From: CAZLMW01 sp964560875
Lineage (GTDB): Bacteria > Myxococcota_A > UBA9042
DNA: 64,000 nucleotides
Reading direction: 5' to 3'
Assembly: GCA_964560875.1 (NCBI GenBank)
Contig: CAZLMW010000032.1
Coordinates: forward strand, 1 to 64,000
Part shown: piece by piece, positions 43,804 to 52,847 of the stretch
Layout: each line of letters opens with the position of its first letter
Position numbering within the stretch: the stretch's first letter is position 1
Program-made: the position numbers and the translations under genes
The notes under the pieces: generated by a model
What the model was told of the DNA's origin: nothing
Database searches by the model: none
What the model saw: only the letters and a program-made list of their open reading frames with translations

Positions 43804-44715
43804 CGCGTCGCATTTGCGTTCATCGCACCATTTGCGCCACGCCCCGCCATCGCGAAGTCCGGCCTCTCCTGTCAGCTGCACCAACACGGCGCGCGCTCTA
43901 CGACCGACGCTGGGTACCGGGTCAGCGGCGAGTTCAACCAAGACCGGGATGTCGCGCTTGCGCGGCACGGCTTCGAACTGCTCGGCCACCGCTCGCCGAA
44001 CGACAAATGCGGGATGTCGCGCGGCCAAGCGCCACGAACGTTCGCAGTCAACCCCGGACCATTGCGTGCACAGGTAGAGGCCCCACGTCACGGCGCCGGA
44101 GCCAAGCAGCTGGCCAACGCGGTCTTCAAGCTCCCCCTTGAACGCGGCTTTGGCGCCCTTCACACCCCAACGAGCCAACGCCCATCGCGTCGACAGCCGC
44201 GTCTTTGCATACATGAGTCCGGCGCCGGCCGTAGCGAGATCCTCAAAGCGTTTCTGCTCTGCGCGGTAGTCGAGCAGCACCAGGCCGTACGCCGCATAGG
44301 CGATGACCGCTTCGTTGCGATCGCCGAGCCGTTCGACCAGGAAGGGCAGGGCGTCCGGATCGCGGAGCTCGGCGACAATACGGACCGTTCGGCTCCGCCA
44401 AGGGGCGCGTCGTGGCGCGCTGGCGAAAAGCTGCTCGACGAACGGGCGTGCACGCCGACCGAACCCGATCGCGACGTCCTGCGGCTTGCAACCGGAGATG
44501 CGGTTGCACTTGAACTTGTTGCGCACGTTCCGCAGCGCGATCCGCAGTCCCTCGTCGATACCATCCGTGTCACGGTCCGTGGCGAGCGGAATTGGCTCGG
44601 CGGGAGTGGGTTTGGATGACGTCATGTCGACGGCTTTCTGAGCGGGCGTCGACTGCTCGCAGCCCGTCGCAAGCCAACAAGCAAGGATCAAGATGAACGC
44701 AGCACGACTCAGCAC
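43744..44715 (-). CDS. HEAT-repeat lipoprotein
   Basis: This 323-residue protein has a lipoprotein signal (MLSRAAFILILACWLATGC, Cys19) and a Ser/Thr/Pro linker. Helical HEAT-type repeats follow ('LRDPDALPFLVERLGDRNEA', 'RKRDIPVLVELAADPVPSVG'). The GTG start is chosen because a strong GGAGG is centred five bases upstream and the signal peptide begins there. An upstream ATG at 44754 would add 13 residues without a ribosome binding site. Its 3' end overlaps the convergent arginine deiminase gene by 60 bases. The role is unknown; such repeats usually serve as protein-protein scaffolds. 'CKPQD' and 'CDERKC' add a few cysteines. Confidence 0.82.
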   Translation of the reverse strand: MLSRAAFILILACWLATGCEQSTPAQKAVDMTSSKPTPAEPIPLATDRDTDGIDEGLRIALRNVRNKFKCNRISGCKPQDVAIGFGRRARPFVEQLFASAPRRAPWRSRTVRIVAELRDPDALPFLVERLGDRNEAVIAYAAYGLVLLDYRAEQKRFEDLATAGAGLMYAKTRLSTRWALARWGVKGAKAAFKGELEDRVGQLLGSGAVTWGLYLCTQWSGVDCERSWRLAARHPAFVVRRAVAEQFEAVPRKRDIPVLVELAADPVPSVGRRARAVLVQLTGEAGLRDGGAWRKWCDERKCDASIAAASEGQRKASGAAATP

Positions 44716-44720
44716 AATTG

Positions 44721-44725
44721 CCTCC
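44721..44725 (-). promoter_or_regulatory. Ribosome binding site deciding a GTG start
   Basis: GGAGG on the minus strand, then CAATT and GTG at 44715. It favours the GTG over the upstream ATG at 44754 for the HEAT-repeat lipoprotein. Confidence 0.65.
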
Positions 44726-44808
44726 GCTTCGCGATTGGACCATGCGCGTGTCATCCGTCAACCCGCCGAGCCGAACCAGCGCGCACATCCGGTCTCAACA
44801 AGTCGTTA

Positions 44809-44837
44809 TTGCACCCGTCCAGACGCCGTTCTATAAG
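44809..44837 (+). promoter_or_regulatory. Sigma-70-type promoter for the triple DsbA-like gene
   Basis: TTGCAC and TATAAG are 17 bases apart. The -10 matches five of six consensus bases; the -35 is weaker. The start point would fall near 44844, about 80 bases before the ATG at 44925. It lies in the divergent region between the HEAT lipoprotein and this gene. Confidence 0.5.
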
Positions 44838-44924
44838 GTCCGCCCTTCGCGGTCGGGGTCCCTCTATTCGATCGACCGCCTCACCCGTACGGCCTGGTCC
44901 GCTACGGCAACGAGTCAGCACGAT

Positions 44925-46979
44925 ATGAAGAAAGAGAACGCCATCATCGCCATCGTCGCAATCGCCGTCGGCGGGTTCGTCGTCAGCCGTTTCATGAGCC
45001 GCAACGAGGCCCCGAAGAAGGCACCTGCGCAGCCCGCCAAGGTCGCCAAAGCCGCTCCCGCCAAGCCTGCCGACAACGTCACGCGCCACCCCGGTGTCGG
45101 CGCAGCCACAGGTCAGGCCAAGGTCACGGTCATCGAAATCAGCGACTTCGAGTGCCCCTTCTGTTCGCGCGGCGCCAACACGGTCAACCAGGTCAAAGCT
45201 GCCTACAAGGACAAGGTGCGGGTCCAATTCGTCAACCTGCCGCTGTCGTTTCATCGCAACGCCCGCCCGGCTGGCATCGCCGCCCTCGCCGCACATCGCC
45301 AGGGCAAGTTCTGGCAGATGCACGACAAGCTCTTCGGCAACCAGCGCGGGCTGACCAAGGACAATTTCCGCAAGTTCGCCAAGGAGCTCGGCCTCGACGT
45401 TGCCAAGTTCGACAAGGATCTCGCCGACCCCGCGCTCGCCAAGATGGTCGACCAGGACACCGCGATCGCCAACGGACTCGGCGTCCGCGGCACGCCCGGC
45501 TTCTTCGTCAACGGTGTCAACATCTCCGGCGCGCAGCCGTTCGAGAACTTCAAGAAGATCATCGAGCAAGAGATCACCAAGGCCAACGACGAGCTCGGCA
45601 AAGGCACCAAGCTCGCCGACCTGCACGCCAAGATGTGGCGCAAGAACAACCCGGCGCTCGCCGACAACGCGATCAAGTGGCTGATCAACAACCAGGACCC
45701 GCCCGCCAATGCGCCGCCGCCGCCCCCGCCGCCCGCCGCCAAGCGCCAGAAGCCGCCCGAGGACAAGACGGTCTGGAAAGCCAAGGTCGCCGGCCACGAG
45801 CCCGCCAAAGGCCCCAAGGACGCGCTGGTCTATATCGTCGAATACACCGACTTCGAGTGCCCCTTCTGCTCGCGCGTTCGCCCCTCCCTCAAGGAGATCG
45901 AGAAGAGCTACGGCGACAAGGTGCGCCTGGTCTTCAAGAACCAGCCGCTGCCCTTTCACAAGAAGGCGTTCAAGGCCGCCGAAGCCGCTCTCTGTGCCCA
46001 CAAGCAGGGCAAATTCTGGGAGATGGAAGAGCGCCTGTTCACCAACCAAAGCGCGCTGGCGCGGCCGCAGCTCTCCGATCACGCCAAGGCCGTCGGCCTC
46101 AACGTCGCCAAGTTCGACAAGTGCGTCGACTCGAGTGCGACCAAGAAGCTCGTGCTGCAGGACCAGGAGATGGCCGAGCGCATCAAGGCGAGCGGAACTC
46201 CCGCGTTCTACATCAACGGCCGCAAGGTCTCCGGCGCCCAGCCCTTCAGCGCGTTCAAGAAGGTCATCGACGAGGAGCTCGCCAAGGCTCAGAAGCTCGC
46301 TGACTCCGGCACGCCGCGCGCCAGGGTCTACGAGAAGGCCATCGAAAACGGCAAAGAGATCATCCCGCCGCCGGTTCTCGACTCGCGCGTGGCCAGCTTC
46401 GACTACAACGGCTCGCCCATCTACGGCGACAAGAACGCGAAGGTGAAAGTCGTCGTCTACAAGGACTTCGAGTGCCCCTTCTGCGGTCGTGTTTCAGCCC
46501 CGCTCAAGGCGCTCGAGAAGGCCAACCGCGGCAAGGTCGCCATCGTCTTCAAGCACTTTCCGCTGTCCAATCAGTGCAACCGCGGCATGTCCCGCGACAT
46601 GCATCCCGGCGCTTGCCAGGCGGCCTACTGGTCGTTCGCGGCGCTCGAGCAGGGCAAGTTCAACGAATTCGAGTCGATGGTCTTCAACAACATGCGCAAC
46701 ATGATGCCCAAGGGCGGTGACCTCGCGACGCGCCTCAAGGGCCAGGAAGCCAACCTGCGCAAGTATGCTCAGCAGATCGGCATGAACGTCGACACGGCCG
46801 CCTCGTACGTGAAGGCGCGCAAGTGGGAAGCCAAGCTGCAGAAGGACATCCAGGAGGCGAGCGCCGCCAACGTCCGCGGAACGCCGTCGATCTACATGAA
46901 TGGCCGCGCCTACAACGGCCCGATGAACCCCGCGAAGATGGGCGACACGGTTGCCAAGCTCATCGCGGGCAAGATTTAG
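44925..46979 (+). CDS. Membrane-anchored protein with three DsbA-like thioredoxin domains
   Basis: This 684-residue protein has an N-terminal membrane anchor (AIIAIVAIAVGGFVV), an Ala/Pro/Lys linker, and three successive DsbA/thioredoxin-fold domains. Each has the redox motif 'DFECPFC': CPFC at residues 77-80, 312-315 and 517-520. The cis-Pro loop is also visible in each ('VRGTPGFFVNG', 'ASGTPAFYINGR', 'VRGTPSIYMNGR'). Domains 1 and 2 are close relatives. Domain 3 diverges ('HFPLSNQCNRGMSRDMHPGA') and has extra cysteines. A Pro-rich linker separates domains 1 and 2. It probably acts in the periplasm on disulfides, which suits the many Cys-rich exported proteins nearby. Single-domain proteins are the norm in this family; the triple fusion is unusual. 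Confidence 0.9.
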   Translation: MKKENAIIAIVAIAVGGFVVSRFMSRNEAPKKAPAQPAKVAKAAPAKPADNVTRHPGVGAATGQAKVTVIEISDFECPFCSRGANTVNQVKAAYKDKVRVQFVNLPLSFHRNARPAGIAALAAHRQGKFWQMHDKLFGNQRGLTKDNFRKFAKELGLDVAKFDKDLADPALAKMVDQDTAIANGLGVRGTPGFFVNGVNISGAQPFENFKKIIEQEITKANDELGKGTKLADLHAKMWRKNNPALADNAIKWLINNQDPPANAPPPPPPPAAKRQKPPEDKTVWKAKVAGHEPAKGPKDALVYIVEYTDFECPFCSRVRPSLKEIEKSYGDKVRLVFKNQPLPFHKKAFKAAEAALCAHKQGKFWEMEERLFTNQSALARPQLSDHAKAVGLNVAKFDKCVDSSATKKLVLQDQEMAERIKASGTPAFYINGRKVSGAQPFSAFKKVIDEELAKAQKLADSGTPRARVYEKAIENGKEIIPPPVLDSRVASFDYNGSPIYGDKNAKVKVVVYKDFECPFCGRVSAPLKALEKANRGKVAIVFKHFPLSNQCNRGMSRDMHPGACQAAYWSFAALEQGKFNEFESMVFNNMRNMMPKGGDLATRLKGQEANLRKYAQQIGMNVDTAASYVKARKWEAKLQKDIQEASAANVRGTPSIYMNGRAYNGPMNPAKMGDTVAKLIAGKI

Positions 46980-47049
46980 GCTATCCCGATTCCGGAGCGC
47001 CGATTCTTGATCATCGCTTGAGCCCGACGCTTTGAGAAAGACAGGCTAG

Positions 47050-49080
47050 CTAAACGACCAAGCGGTCGGCGGTCTTGCGCCGACAAATCGCCAGCATCGC
47101 CAGCAGAATCAGCCCGACCAGGCCCGCTGCGCCATCGCTGCGACGCGTCGCTGAGCAACCGGATTCAGGCTCATCGGCCTTCTTCACAATCGAGCCGTAC
47201 GGCAACACGGTGTCCTTCATATCGAGGGCGCCGCCGGTGAAGTTCTTCGTCGCCGGCTTGCGCAGCGGGCGATGTTCGTTGAGCGGACCCGTCTCCTTGC
47301 CGCAAACGCCGCGTCGGATCCCGTCCTTGGCGGTCGTCGTCAGCGCGACGCAGCTTTGCCCGGCGCCGCACGCCTCTTTGTCGTTCATGTCGCAGTTTCG
47401 TCGGCAAAGACCGGTCTTTGGATCGGCCCCCGCGCACGCCAGGTCGATACGACAGGGCTCCGTTCCGCTGCATGCAACGCCAGTCAGCCCACCGCCGCCG
47501 CCGCCTCTGCAAGCGCCACCCGTCGCTGTCACCAGGGTCGAAACCCACGCGCATCGCCCGCCGTCCGTGCACTCCTTGGAGTCACCGAACGGGTTGCACT
47601 TGATGCGGCAGACACCGGCGCCCGGCACATCGGACTCGTCGCAAACGAGGCCGGTAGCGCACCCGCCTGCGTTCTTGCACGGAGACCCGGCCGGTGGCGC
47701 TCCAAATGGAAGACAGATCGCCCCACCCTTGGTCGGCGTGCAACCCGTCCCCTCCGGGCAATCGGTCGTGACCTTGCACGTCCGCGTACAGACCTGCTCA
47801 AAAGCGCCGCCAGACTGGGCGCACAGGCCGGTCTCACAGTCGAATCCGCTCAGACAGGGCCAGCCGATCGCCAACGTTCCTTTGCGCACGCAATACCCGG
47901 TCGGTGAGCCGCCGTCGCACTGAAACCCGGCCGGACATTGGCTGTTTTTCGTACACGGCTGGCTGCACTTGCCGCCGCTGAGCAGGCTCGGTGCACATGT
48001 CATCGAACCGCAATCCGGGGCGCCTTCACAGGGCGCTCCGGCAACTGCGCCACCACCCTTGATGCATAGGCCGACGACTTGCGAACCGATCTGCAGCTGT
48101 CGGCAGCTACCGAAAGGTCCACACTGGCCGAGGCATTGGGCGGTGCAGAAGCCCCCGGTTGCCGCGCCGAGGCAAAACAGCTCCTTGTTGCAGGCCAGGT
48201 CGCTGGCGCACGGTCCGCTTGGCGGGGCCTTGGCGAGATCGGGCGCGCAATGCAGATCGTTGGGAAAACACGCCTTGCCGCTCACCCACGTACCGCACGA
48301 GTACCCGACCGGGCAGTCGCTATGTTCTTCGCACGATCGGGTGCAGAAGCTCTTGTTGCCGTCGGTGAACGTCGCGCAGAAGCCGCCATCGCAATGATCG
48401 TGTCCGTCGCACGCGTCGCAGAGGCGTCCGTCTGAAAAAGGGGTAGCTGGATACAAAAAGCGAACGGCCCTTGCGTCATCTAGCGAAAGCGCCCGATACC
48501 GACTCGTCGCCGCCAGGAAGTACATCTGTGCGTCCTGATCACGGGTGACCGAAAGGCCGATCGCGCGGCCGACCATGTGCCCGACCACCGCCTCGAGATC
48601 CGCTGTGGCCTTGCCGAACTGCGGCGTCGTCGCCAGGTCGAGGTCCTGGTCGTTGAGCACAACTTCGACCCTCTTGAGCGTGCCGTCGTCATCAGACGCG
48701 ATGTCGATCTTGCCCAGGACCTCACCATCGCGCGTTGCGAAACCGGATTTGCCGATTCTCACGTAGATGTCCAACCCTGGATCGGCGCTGACCAGACCGC
48801 CGTAGGAGAGCTTCAGGCGCGATCCCTGTACGGAGTTGAATCGCCCCAGGACGCGGGTCAGCGCGGTCTCGAGCTGCTTGACCGTGACCAGCGACGTGCC
48901 CTTCGCCTGCAAGAAGACGTTTACGTGGCGGTCGGGCCAATGCAGCGGATCGCCGTCATCTTGGCGTGCGATGTCGTATCCGGGGAGGACGAACACAGAC
49001 GATGCGACCAACGCCAGCAGAGCCGGGCCGATCGGGCGGTTTTTGCGCCGTCTTCGCCCCCGTTCTTGGCGTCCGGACAT
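47050..49080 (-). CDS. Degenerate matrixin-like Cys-rich protein with MYXO-CTERM tail
   Basis: This 676-residue exported protein has a signal with a very basic N-region (RRRRKNRPIG). An N-terminal domain of about 220 residues looks like a matrixin (M10) fold ('VNVFLQAKGT', 'LKRVEVVLNDQDLD') and ends with 'VVGHMVGRAIGLSVTRD'. Here the zinc motif HExxHxxGxxH is degraded. About 350 residues of Cys-rich EGF-like or CxxC repeats follow ('CTKNSQCPAGFQCDGGSP', 'CKNAGGCATGLVCDES'). The end is a MYXO-CTERM signature: Gly-Cys-Ser, a hydrophobic helix (GLVGLILLAMLAI) and 'CRRK'. The start is ambiguous; ATGs at 49107 and 49080 both lack a clear ribosome binding site. Confidence 0.85.
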   Translation of the reverse strand: MSGRQERGRRRRKNRPIGPALLALVASSVFVLPGYDIARQDDGDPLHWPDRHVNVFLQAKGTSLVTVKQLETALTRVLGRFNSVQGSRLKLSYGGLVSADPGLDIYVRIGKSGFATRDGEVLGKIDIASDDDGTLKRVEVVLNDQDLDLATTPQFGKATADLEAVVGHMVGRAIGLSVTRDQDAQMYFLAATSRYRALSLDDARAVRFLYPATPFSDGRLCDACDGHDHCDGGFCATFTDGNKSFCTRSCEEHSDCPVGYSCGTWVSGKACFPNDLHCAPDLAKAPPSGPCASDLACNKELFCLGAATGGFCTAQCLGQCGPFGSCRQLQIGSQVVGLCIKGGGAVAGAPCEGAPDCGSMTCAPSLLSGGKCSQPCTKNSQCPAGFQCDGGSPTGYCVRKGTLAIGWPCLSGFDCETGLCAQSGGAFEQVCTRTCKVTTDCPEGTGCTPTKGGAICLPFGAPPAGSPCKNAGGCATGLVCDESDVPGAGVCRIKCNPFGDSKECTDGGRCAWVSTLVTATGGACRGGGGGGLTGVACSGTEPCRIDLACAGADPKTGLCRRNCDMNDKEACGAGQSCVALTTTAKDGIRRGVCGKETGPLNEHRPLRKPATKNFTGGALDMKDTVLPYGSIVKKADEPESGCSATRRSDGAAGLVGLILLAMLAICRRKTADRLVV

Positions 49081-49426
49081 ACCGTGAGGAAGGGCGTTGT
49101 TCACCATGTCAGCGTAGGTTCCTCGCAAGGGGCCGTCCAGCCCCGCGCCGGGAGGCTCAAAAGGAGACAGGGATTATGCTCCTAACGCTCAGACATCAAG
49201 GCGGAATCAAACTACCGCTTGCAACCCGGACTCGTGGATGTAGAGTCGCGACCCGCTCCACCATCGAGGGTGAATTTCTTTATCACGTGCACGACGTTCT
49301 GCCGTTTTGTCAGCCATCTCCGATCGCCGATTTCCAACGCGCAGCACGCCCTCTCAATTGCACATTGTCGCGAAGGGTGACGATGGGCGAACCGAACACC
49401 ACGCCTCGAAACCAGAAGGACTGAGT
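49081..49426. other. Divergent intergenic region
   Basis: About 350 bases lie between the MYXO-CTERM gene and the small protein at 49427. The left end may still be coding if an upstream start (49107 or 49128) is used. I see no RNA gene, repeat or clear promoter. Promoters for both genes should lie here. Confidence 0.45.
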
Positions 49427-49711
49427 ATGAACGGAACCACCGCGCAGGTCGTCCCCCAGGAAACCTCCAAACCCCGCCGGCTGTCCGATGTCTTTCAGTG
49501 CGACTACCGCAGCCGGAAGATGTTCCTTGCGACCTGCCTCGACGACTTCATGAACGCCAACGCGCTCAAGGTCCGCTCGATGGTCTGCCACGACTGCCCG
49601 CAAGGTTCCGAGAACCGCGCCACGTTCGCCGCCGACGCCGACAGCGAAGGACTGCTCGACGCCGAAATCTGGGGCCGCCTCATCGCCGACCTCGGCGAAG
49701 AGGACAGCTAG
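49427..49711 (+). CDS. Small Cys-containing hypothetical protein
   Basis: This 94-residue protein has no signal peptide or membrane segment and is probably cytoplasmic. The ATG is preceded by AAGGA at a spacing of six. Four cysteines fall in 'FQCDYRSRKMFLATCLDDF' and 'MVCHDCPQGSENRATFA'; the second pair (CHDC) could bind metal. The C-terminus is acidic ('LIADLGEEDS'). No family was recognised. It sits between the MYXO-CTERM gene and the PEGA kinase, with 255 bases before the kinase. Confidence 0.7.
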   Translation: MNGTTAQVVPQETSKPRRLSDVFQCDYRSRKMFLATCLDDFMNANALKVRSMVCHDCPQGSENRATFAADADSEGLLDAEIWGRLIADLGEEDS

Positions 49712-49966
49712 CCAGCCCTGCGCGTCGCACACACCCTTTCCCGCAGCAAGATAACCGCCCCGGTGCCCGACGAGGGCCCGCTGGGCGTGTTGATTTCCCG
49801 ACGCCACCGTTGTATGTCGGTCAACCATCGCGGGGCCTCGGGCATTCATCTACGACGGTGGGTGTTGGGGTCGACAGCGGTGCTCACTTGGAACGCACTC
49901 ATCCGGACAACAGGCTGTCACCGCAACCAGTTGAAGCCCGGATCGAAGACCGCGGATTGAGAACAG

Positions 49967-51997
49967 ATGGCGACAGGTAAAAACGTCGACTATCCGCTGC
50001 CTTTTGGTCGGTACTACCTGACCCAAAAGATCGCCATGGGCGGTATGGCGGAGATCTTCCGCGCCAAGTCCATCGGCGCCGAAGGCTTCGAGAAGGCCGT
50101 CGTGATTAAGCGCATCCTCCCGCATTTTTGCGAGGATGAGTCGTTCGTCACGATGTTCCAGGACGAGGCGCGCGTCGCAGCCCACCTCAACCACGCCAAC
50201 GTCGTCCAGATCTTCGATTTCGACGAGGTCGACGGCCTCTACTACATCGCGATGGAGTACGTGGAGGGGCAAGACCTCAAGCGCGTGCTCGACGTCGGCA
50301 CCAAGCTCGGCAAGCCGCTTTCGATCGCGCAGGCCGTCCTGGTGATGATCGAGGCCGGCCAGGGGCTGGACTACGCTCACAAACGCGAGGTCGACGGCAA
50401 GCCGCTCAACATCATCCACCGCGACATTTCGCCGCACAACATGATGGTGTCGTACAACGGCGAAGTGAAAATCATGGACTTCGGCATCGCGAAAGCTGCG
50501 AGCCGATCCACGAAGACACGCGTCGGTACCGTCAAGGGCAAGTGCGCGTACATGAGCCCCGAGCAGGCGCGCGGCAAGCAGCTTGACGGGCGCTCCGACC
50601 TCTTCGCCCTCGGCGTCTGCCTGTGGGAGATGGTCACGGGCAAGCGCTTGTTCGTGGGCGAGTCGGACTTCGAGACCCTCAACAACGTGCTGCGCGCCGA
50701 AGTTCCGTCGGTTTGCGAGCTGAACCCCGACGCGGACGAAGAGCTGAACAAGCTCATCATGGCCGCGCTTGATCGCGACGTGGATGTCCGCCCCAAGGAC
50801 GTCTCCGCGTGGGTGGCGATGCTGCGCAAGTGGTTCTACTCCACCGTGCCCGACCCCTCGGCCGTGACGCTCAAAGCGTACATGCACGAGCTGTTCAGCG
50901 ATCAGATAGCCAAGCTCAAAGAGGACGTGCACCGCGAGGCCGAGGCGCTCGCCGACATGCGGACCAACAGCGGTCTGCGTCGCCCGATCACGAAATCCAA
51001 CCGCGTTCCTGCGCTCAACACCGACGACGAAGCTACCGTTGCGCTCGACACCAGCGCCGGCTTGCCCGGTGACCAGGACGCGACGATGGCGATTCCCGAT
51101 GCCGCCGCGCTCTTGGCCGGTGGCACAGGGTCGGGGCCCGCCGTTGCCCAGCAAGGCAAATCGAAGACCGGGCTTTTCGTCGGTGTTGGCGTGCTGCTCG
51201 CCGGTGTCATCGGAGCCGCCGCGTTCGTTGGCATGGGCGACAAGGAAAAGCCCAAACCCACGCCGGCCGCCGTCGCTGGCGCCATGGTTGAGAAGCCGCC
51301 CGAGAAAAAGAAGATCACGATCAAGATCAAGGCGCCGGGCGCGCGCGAGATCAAGATCAACGGCGAGACCGAGTCGACCGACGATCACTGCACGTTCACC
51401 GGCGACGAGGGCGACCGCATCAAGATCGTCGCCATCGGCAAGGACGGCCAAAAAGAGCTGGTTCGGCACACCCTCGAGAAAGCAGGCGCCGAGGTCACTG
51501 TCGAGCTGCCCAAACCGACCAAGAAGGCCCCGCCCAAGCCGGTTGCTCCCGCGATCGTCCCGGTGGTTCTCCAGGTTGAACCCAACAGCGCGTCGGTCAA
51601 GGTCGATGGCGCGGCGATCGCCCTCAACGGCGGCAACGGCAAGGTCCCCGGCAAGAAGCTCGGCGACTCGGTCGTGGTCGAAGCCACCGCCCACGGATAC
51701 GAGCCCTTCAAGCAGACGTTCATCGTCAAGAAGAAGGACATCGAGCTGCTGGCCATCAAGCTCAAGAAGAAGGCAGGCCCGAAGGTCGCAGGGCCCGGCA
51801 GGGTGACGATCAACGCCAAGCCGTGGGCCAACGTCTTCTACAAGGGCAAGAAGCTCGGCTTCACGCCTCTGAAGAACTACAAGCTGGCGGCCGGTAAACA
51901 CACGTTTACGCTGCAAAAAGGCAGCACGAAGAAGACCGTGACCGTGACCGTGAAGTCCGGTCGGACAGCCAGCCGTCTCGTCGACATGACGAACTGA
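49967..51997 (+). CDS. Ser/Thr protein kinase with C-terminal PEGA domains
   Basis: This 676-residue eukaryote-like kinase of the Pkn type has the kinase domain at about 12-285. It has a glycine loop 'KIAMGGMAEIFRAK', invariant Lys48 in 'VIKRIL', catalytic 'IIHRDISPHNMM' (HRD 151-153), 'KIMDFGIAK' (DFG 171-173) and 'YMSPEQARG', so it should be active. A linker leads to one transmembrane helix (about 403-425, 'GLFVGVGVLLAGVIGAAAF'). The outer part holds three beta-rich modules; the last two are PEGA-like ('EPNSASVKVDGAAIALNGG', 'NAKPWANVFYKGKKLGFTPL'). The ATG at 49967 gives the standard N-terminus. It would signal from envelope to cytoplasm. The substrate is unknown. Confidence 0.94.
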   Translation: MATGKNVDYPLPFGRYYLTQKIAMGGMAEIFRAKSIGAEGFEKAVVIKRILPHFCEDESFVTMFQDEARVAAHLNHANVVQIFDFDEVDGLYYIAMEYVEGQDLKRVLDVGTKLGKPLSIAQAVLVMIEAGQGLDYAHKREVDGKPLNIIHRDISPHNMMVSYNGEVKIMDFGIAKAASRSTKTRVGTVKGKCAYMSPEQARGKQLDGRSDLFALGVCLWEMVTGKRLFVGESDFETLNNVLRAEVPSVCELNPDADEELNKLIMAALDRDVDVRPKDVSAWVAMLRKWFYSTVPDPSAVTLKAYMHELFSDQIAKLKEDVHREAEALADMRTNSGLRRPITKSNRVPALNTDDEATVALDTSAGLPGDQDATMAIPDAAALLAGGTGSGPAVAQQGKSKTGLFVGVGVLLAGVIGAAAFVGMGDKEKPKPTPAAVAGAMVEKPPEKKKITIKIKAPGAREIKINGETESTDDHCTFTGDEGDRIKIVAIGKDGQKELVRHTLEKAGAEVTVELPKPTKKAPPKPVAPAIVPVVLQVEPNSASVKVDGAAIALNGGNGKVPGKKLGDSVVVEATAHGYEPFKQTFIVKKKDIELLAIKLKKKAGPKVAGPGRVTINAKPWANVFYKGKKLGFTPLKNYKLAAGKHTFTLQKGSTKKTVTVTVKSGRTASRLVDMTN

Positions 51998-52019
51998 TGC
52001 AGCGTTGAGGTAGAGTTGC

Positions 52020-52048
52020 TTGACACGCCCGTACGCCACGGCTAAATA
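52020..52048 (+). promoter_or_regulatory. Promoter of tRNA-Gly
   Basis: A perfect -35 TTGACA (52020-52025) is followed after 17 bases by TAAATA (52043-52048), a partial -10. Transcription would begin near 52055, about 50 bases before the mature tRNA. The location directly upstream of a tRNA supports it. Confidence 0.6.
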
Positions 52049-52108
52049 CGCCGCCCGGACAGGTTTCGCGCCTGTCCCTCCGGTTCGCCCCCGGGATCCG
52101 GAAACCAC

Positions 52109-52183
52109 GCGGGAATAACTCAGTGGTAGAGTGCGACCTTGCCAAGGTCGAAGTCGCGGGTTCAAATCCCGTTTCCCGCTCCA
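52109..52183 (+). tRNA. tRNA-Gly (anticodon GCC)
   Basis: A 75-base tRNA. The acceptor stem GCGGGAA (52109-52115) pairs with TTCCCGC (52173-52179), followed by the discriminator T and an encoded CCA. The anticodon loop TTGCCAA contains GCC (52141-52143) on a GACC/GGTC-type stem. The T arm GCGGGTTCAAATCCCG is canonical. Confidence 0.97.
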
Positions 52184-52199
52184 GCAAAGAAGCCGATTA

Positions 52200-52234
52200 C
52201 GAAGGGTCCCATCGCGGGCCCTTCGTTGCGTTTT
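52200..52234 (+). terminator. Intrinsic terminator after tRNA-Gly
   Basis: The arms CGAAGGG and CCCTTCG pair perfectly, extended by CCC/GGG with one bulge, around a short loop. TTGCGTTTT follows. It lies 16 bases after the tRNA CCA end. Right for a rho-independent terminator, though the T tract is interrupted. Confidence 0.7.
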
Positions 52235-52847
52235 GGGCCGTTTCCAGGCGCCGAGCTGCGTCGTCCCGTCATCGTCACGATCATTCGCCGCCAACACGGC
52301 CTATCCAGCCGGTAGCGGCCCCCCAAACAGCCGACCCTGCACCGGACAGCGATCGTGTGAACAGGCGCTCGCGATCGCTGCAGCGCTCATCGAACTTCCG
52401 GCTGACCAAACACGCGCTAAAACACGTGTTGCTCGGCATTTGGGCGCGTTTCGGCCGCGTTGCCGGGTCGCGGCAACCGCAGAATCCACCTCGAAACCCT
52501 CTTCAAACGAGCGCGGGCTGCACCATCTGCTTGCCTTGAAACAGACCCTTTGTTAGCTTGCAGGGTGGATGTCCCAGTGCAGTTTTCGGGCTGTAACCGA
52601 CTCCAGCCGCTCCGCGGCAACCGGTTCCGATCCCCCATTTTGTTGTGCGACCACACCGTATCTGCGTGTTGCGCTGATGCGGGCCAGATCGGAAGGCGAT
52701 TAGCACAAGGCGGATCGAAACCATGCTTGGCCAGCGTGGTTTCCACACACCCTCACCGTCTGTTGCATGAGGCCGCGAGTCACCGCTGGGTGAGCCGCTT
52801 CCTCGGCTATCCTGGTTCCGTGACCCGCTCTGGTTGGGAGGATTGAG
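52235..52847. other. Leader region of the giant lipoprotein gene
   Basis: About 610 bases without a convincing gene. It contains the palindrome AACACGTGTT (52421-52430) and, at the right end, the strong ribosome binding site GGGAGG (52836-52841), six bases before the ATG at 52848. No clear promoter was recognised, but one must lie here because the next gene is in its own transcription unit after the tRNA terminator. Confidence 0.5.
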
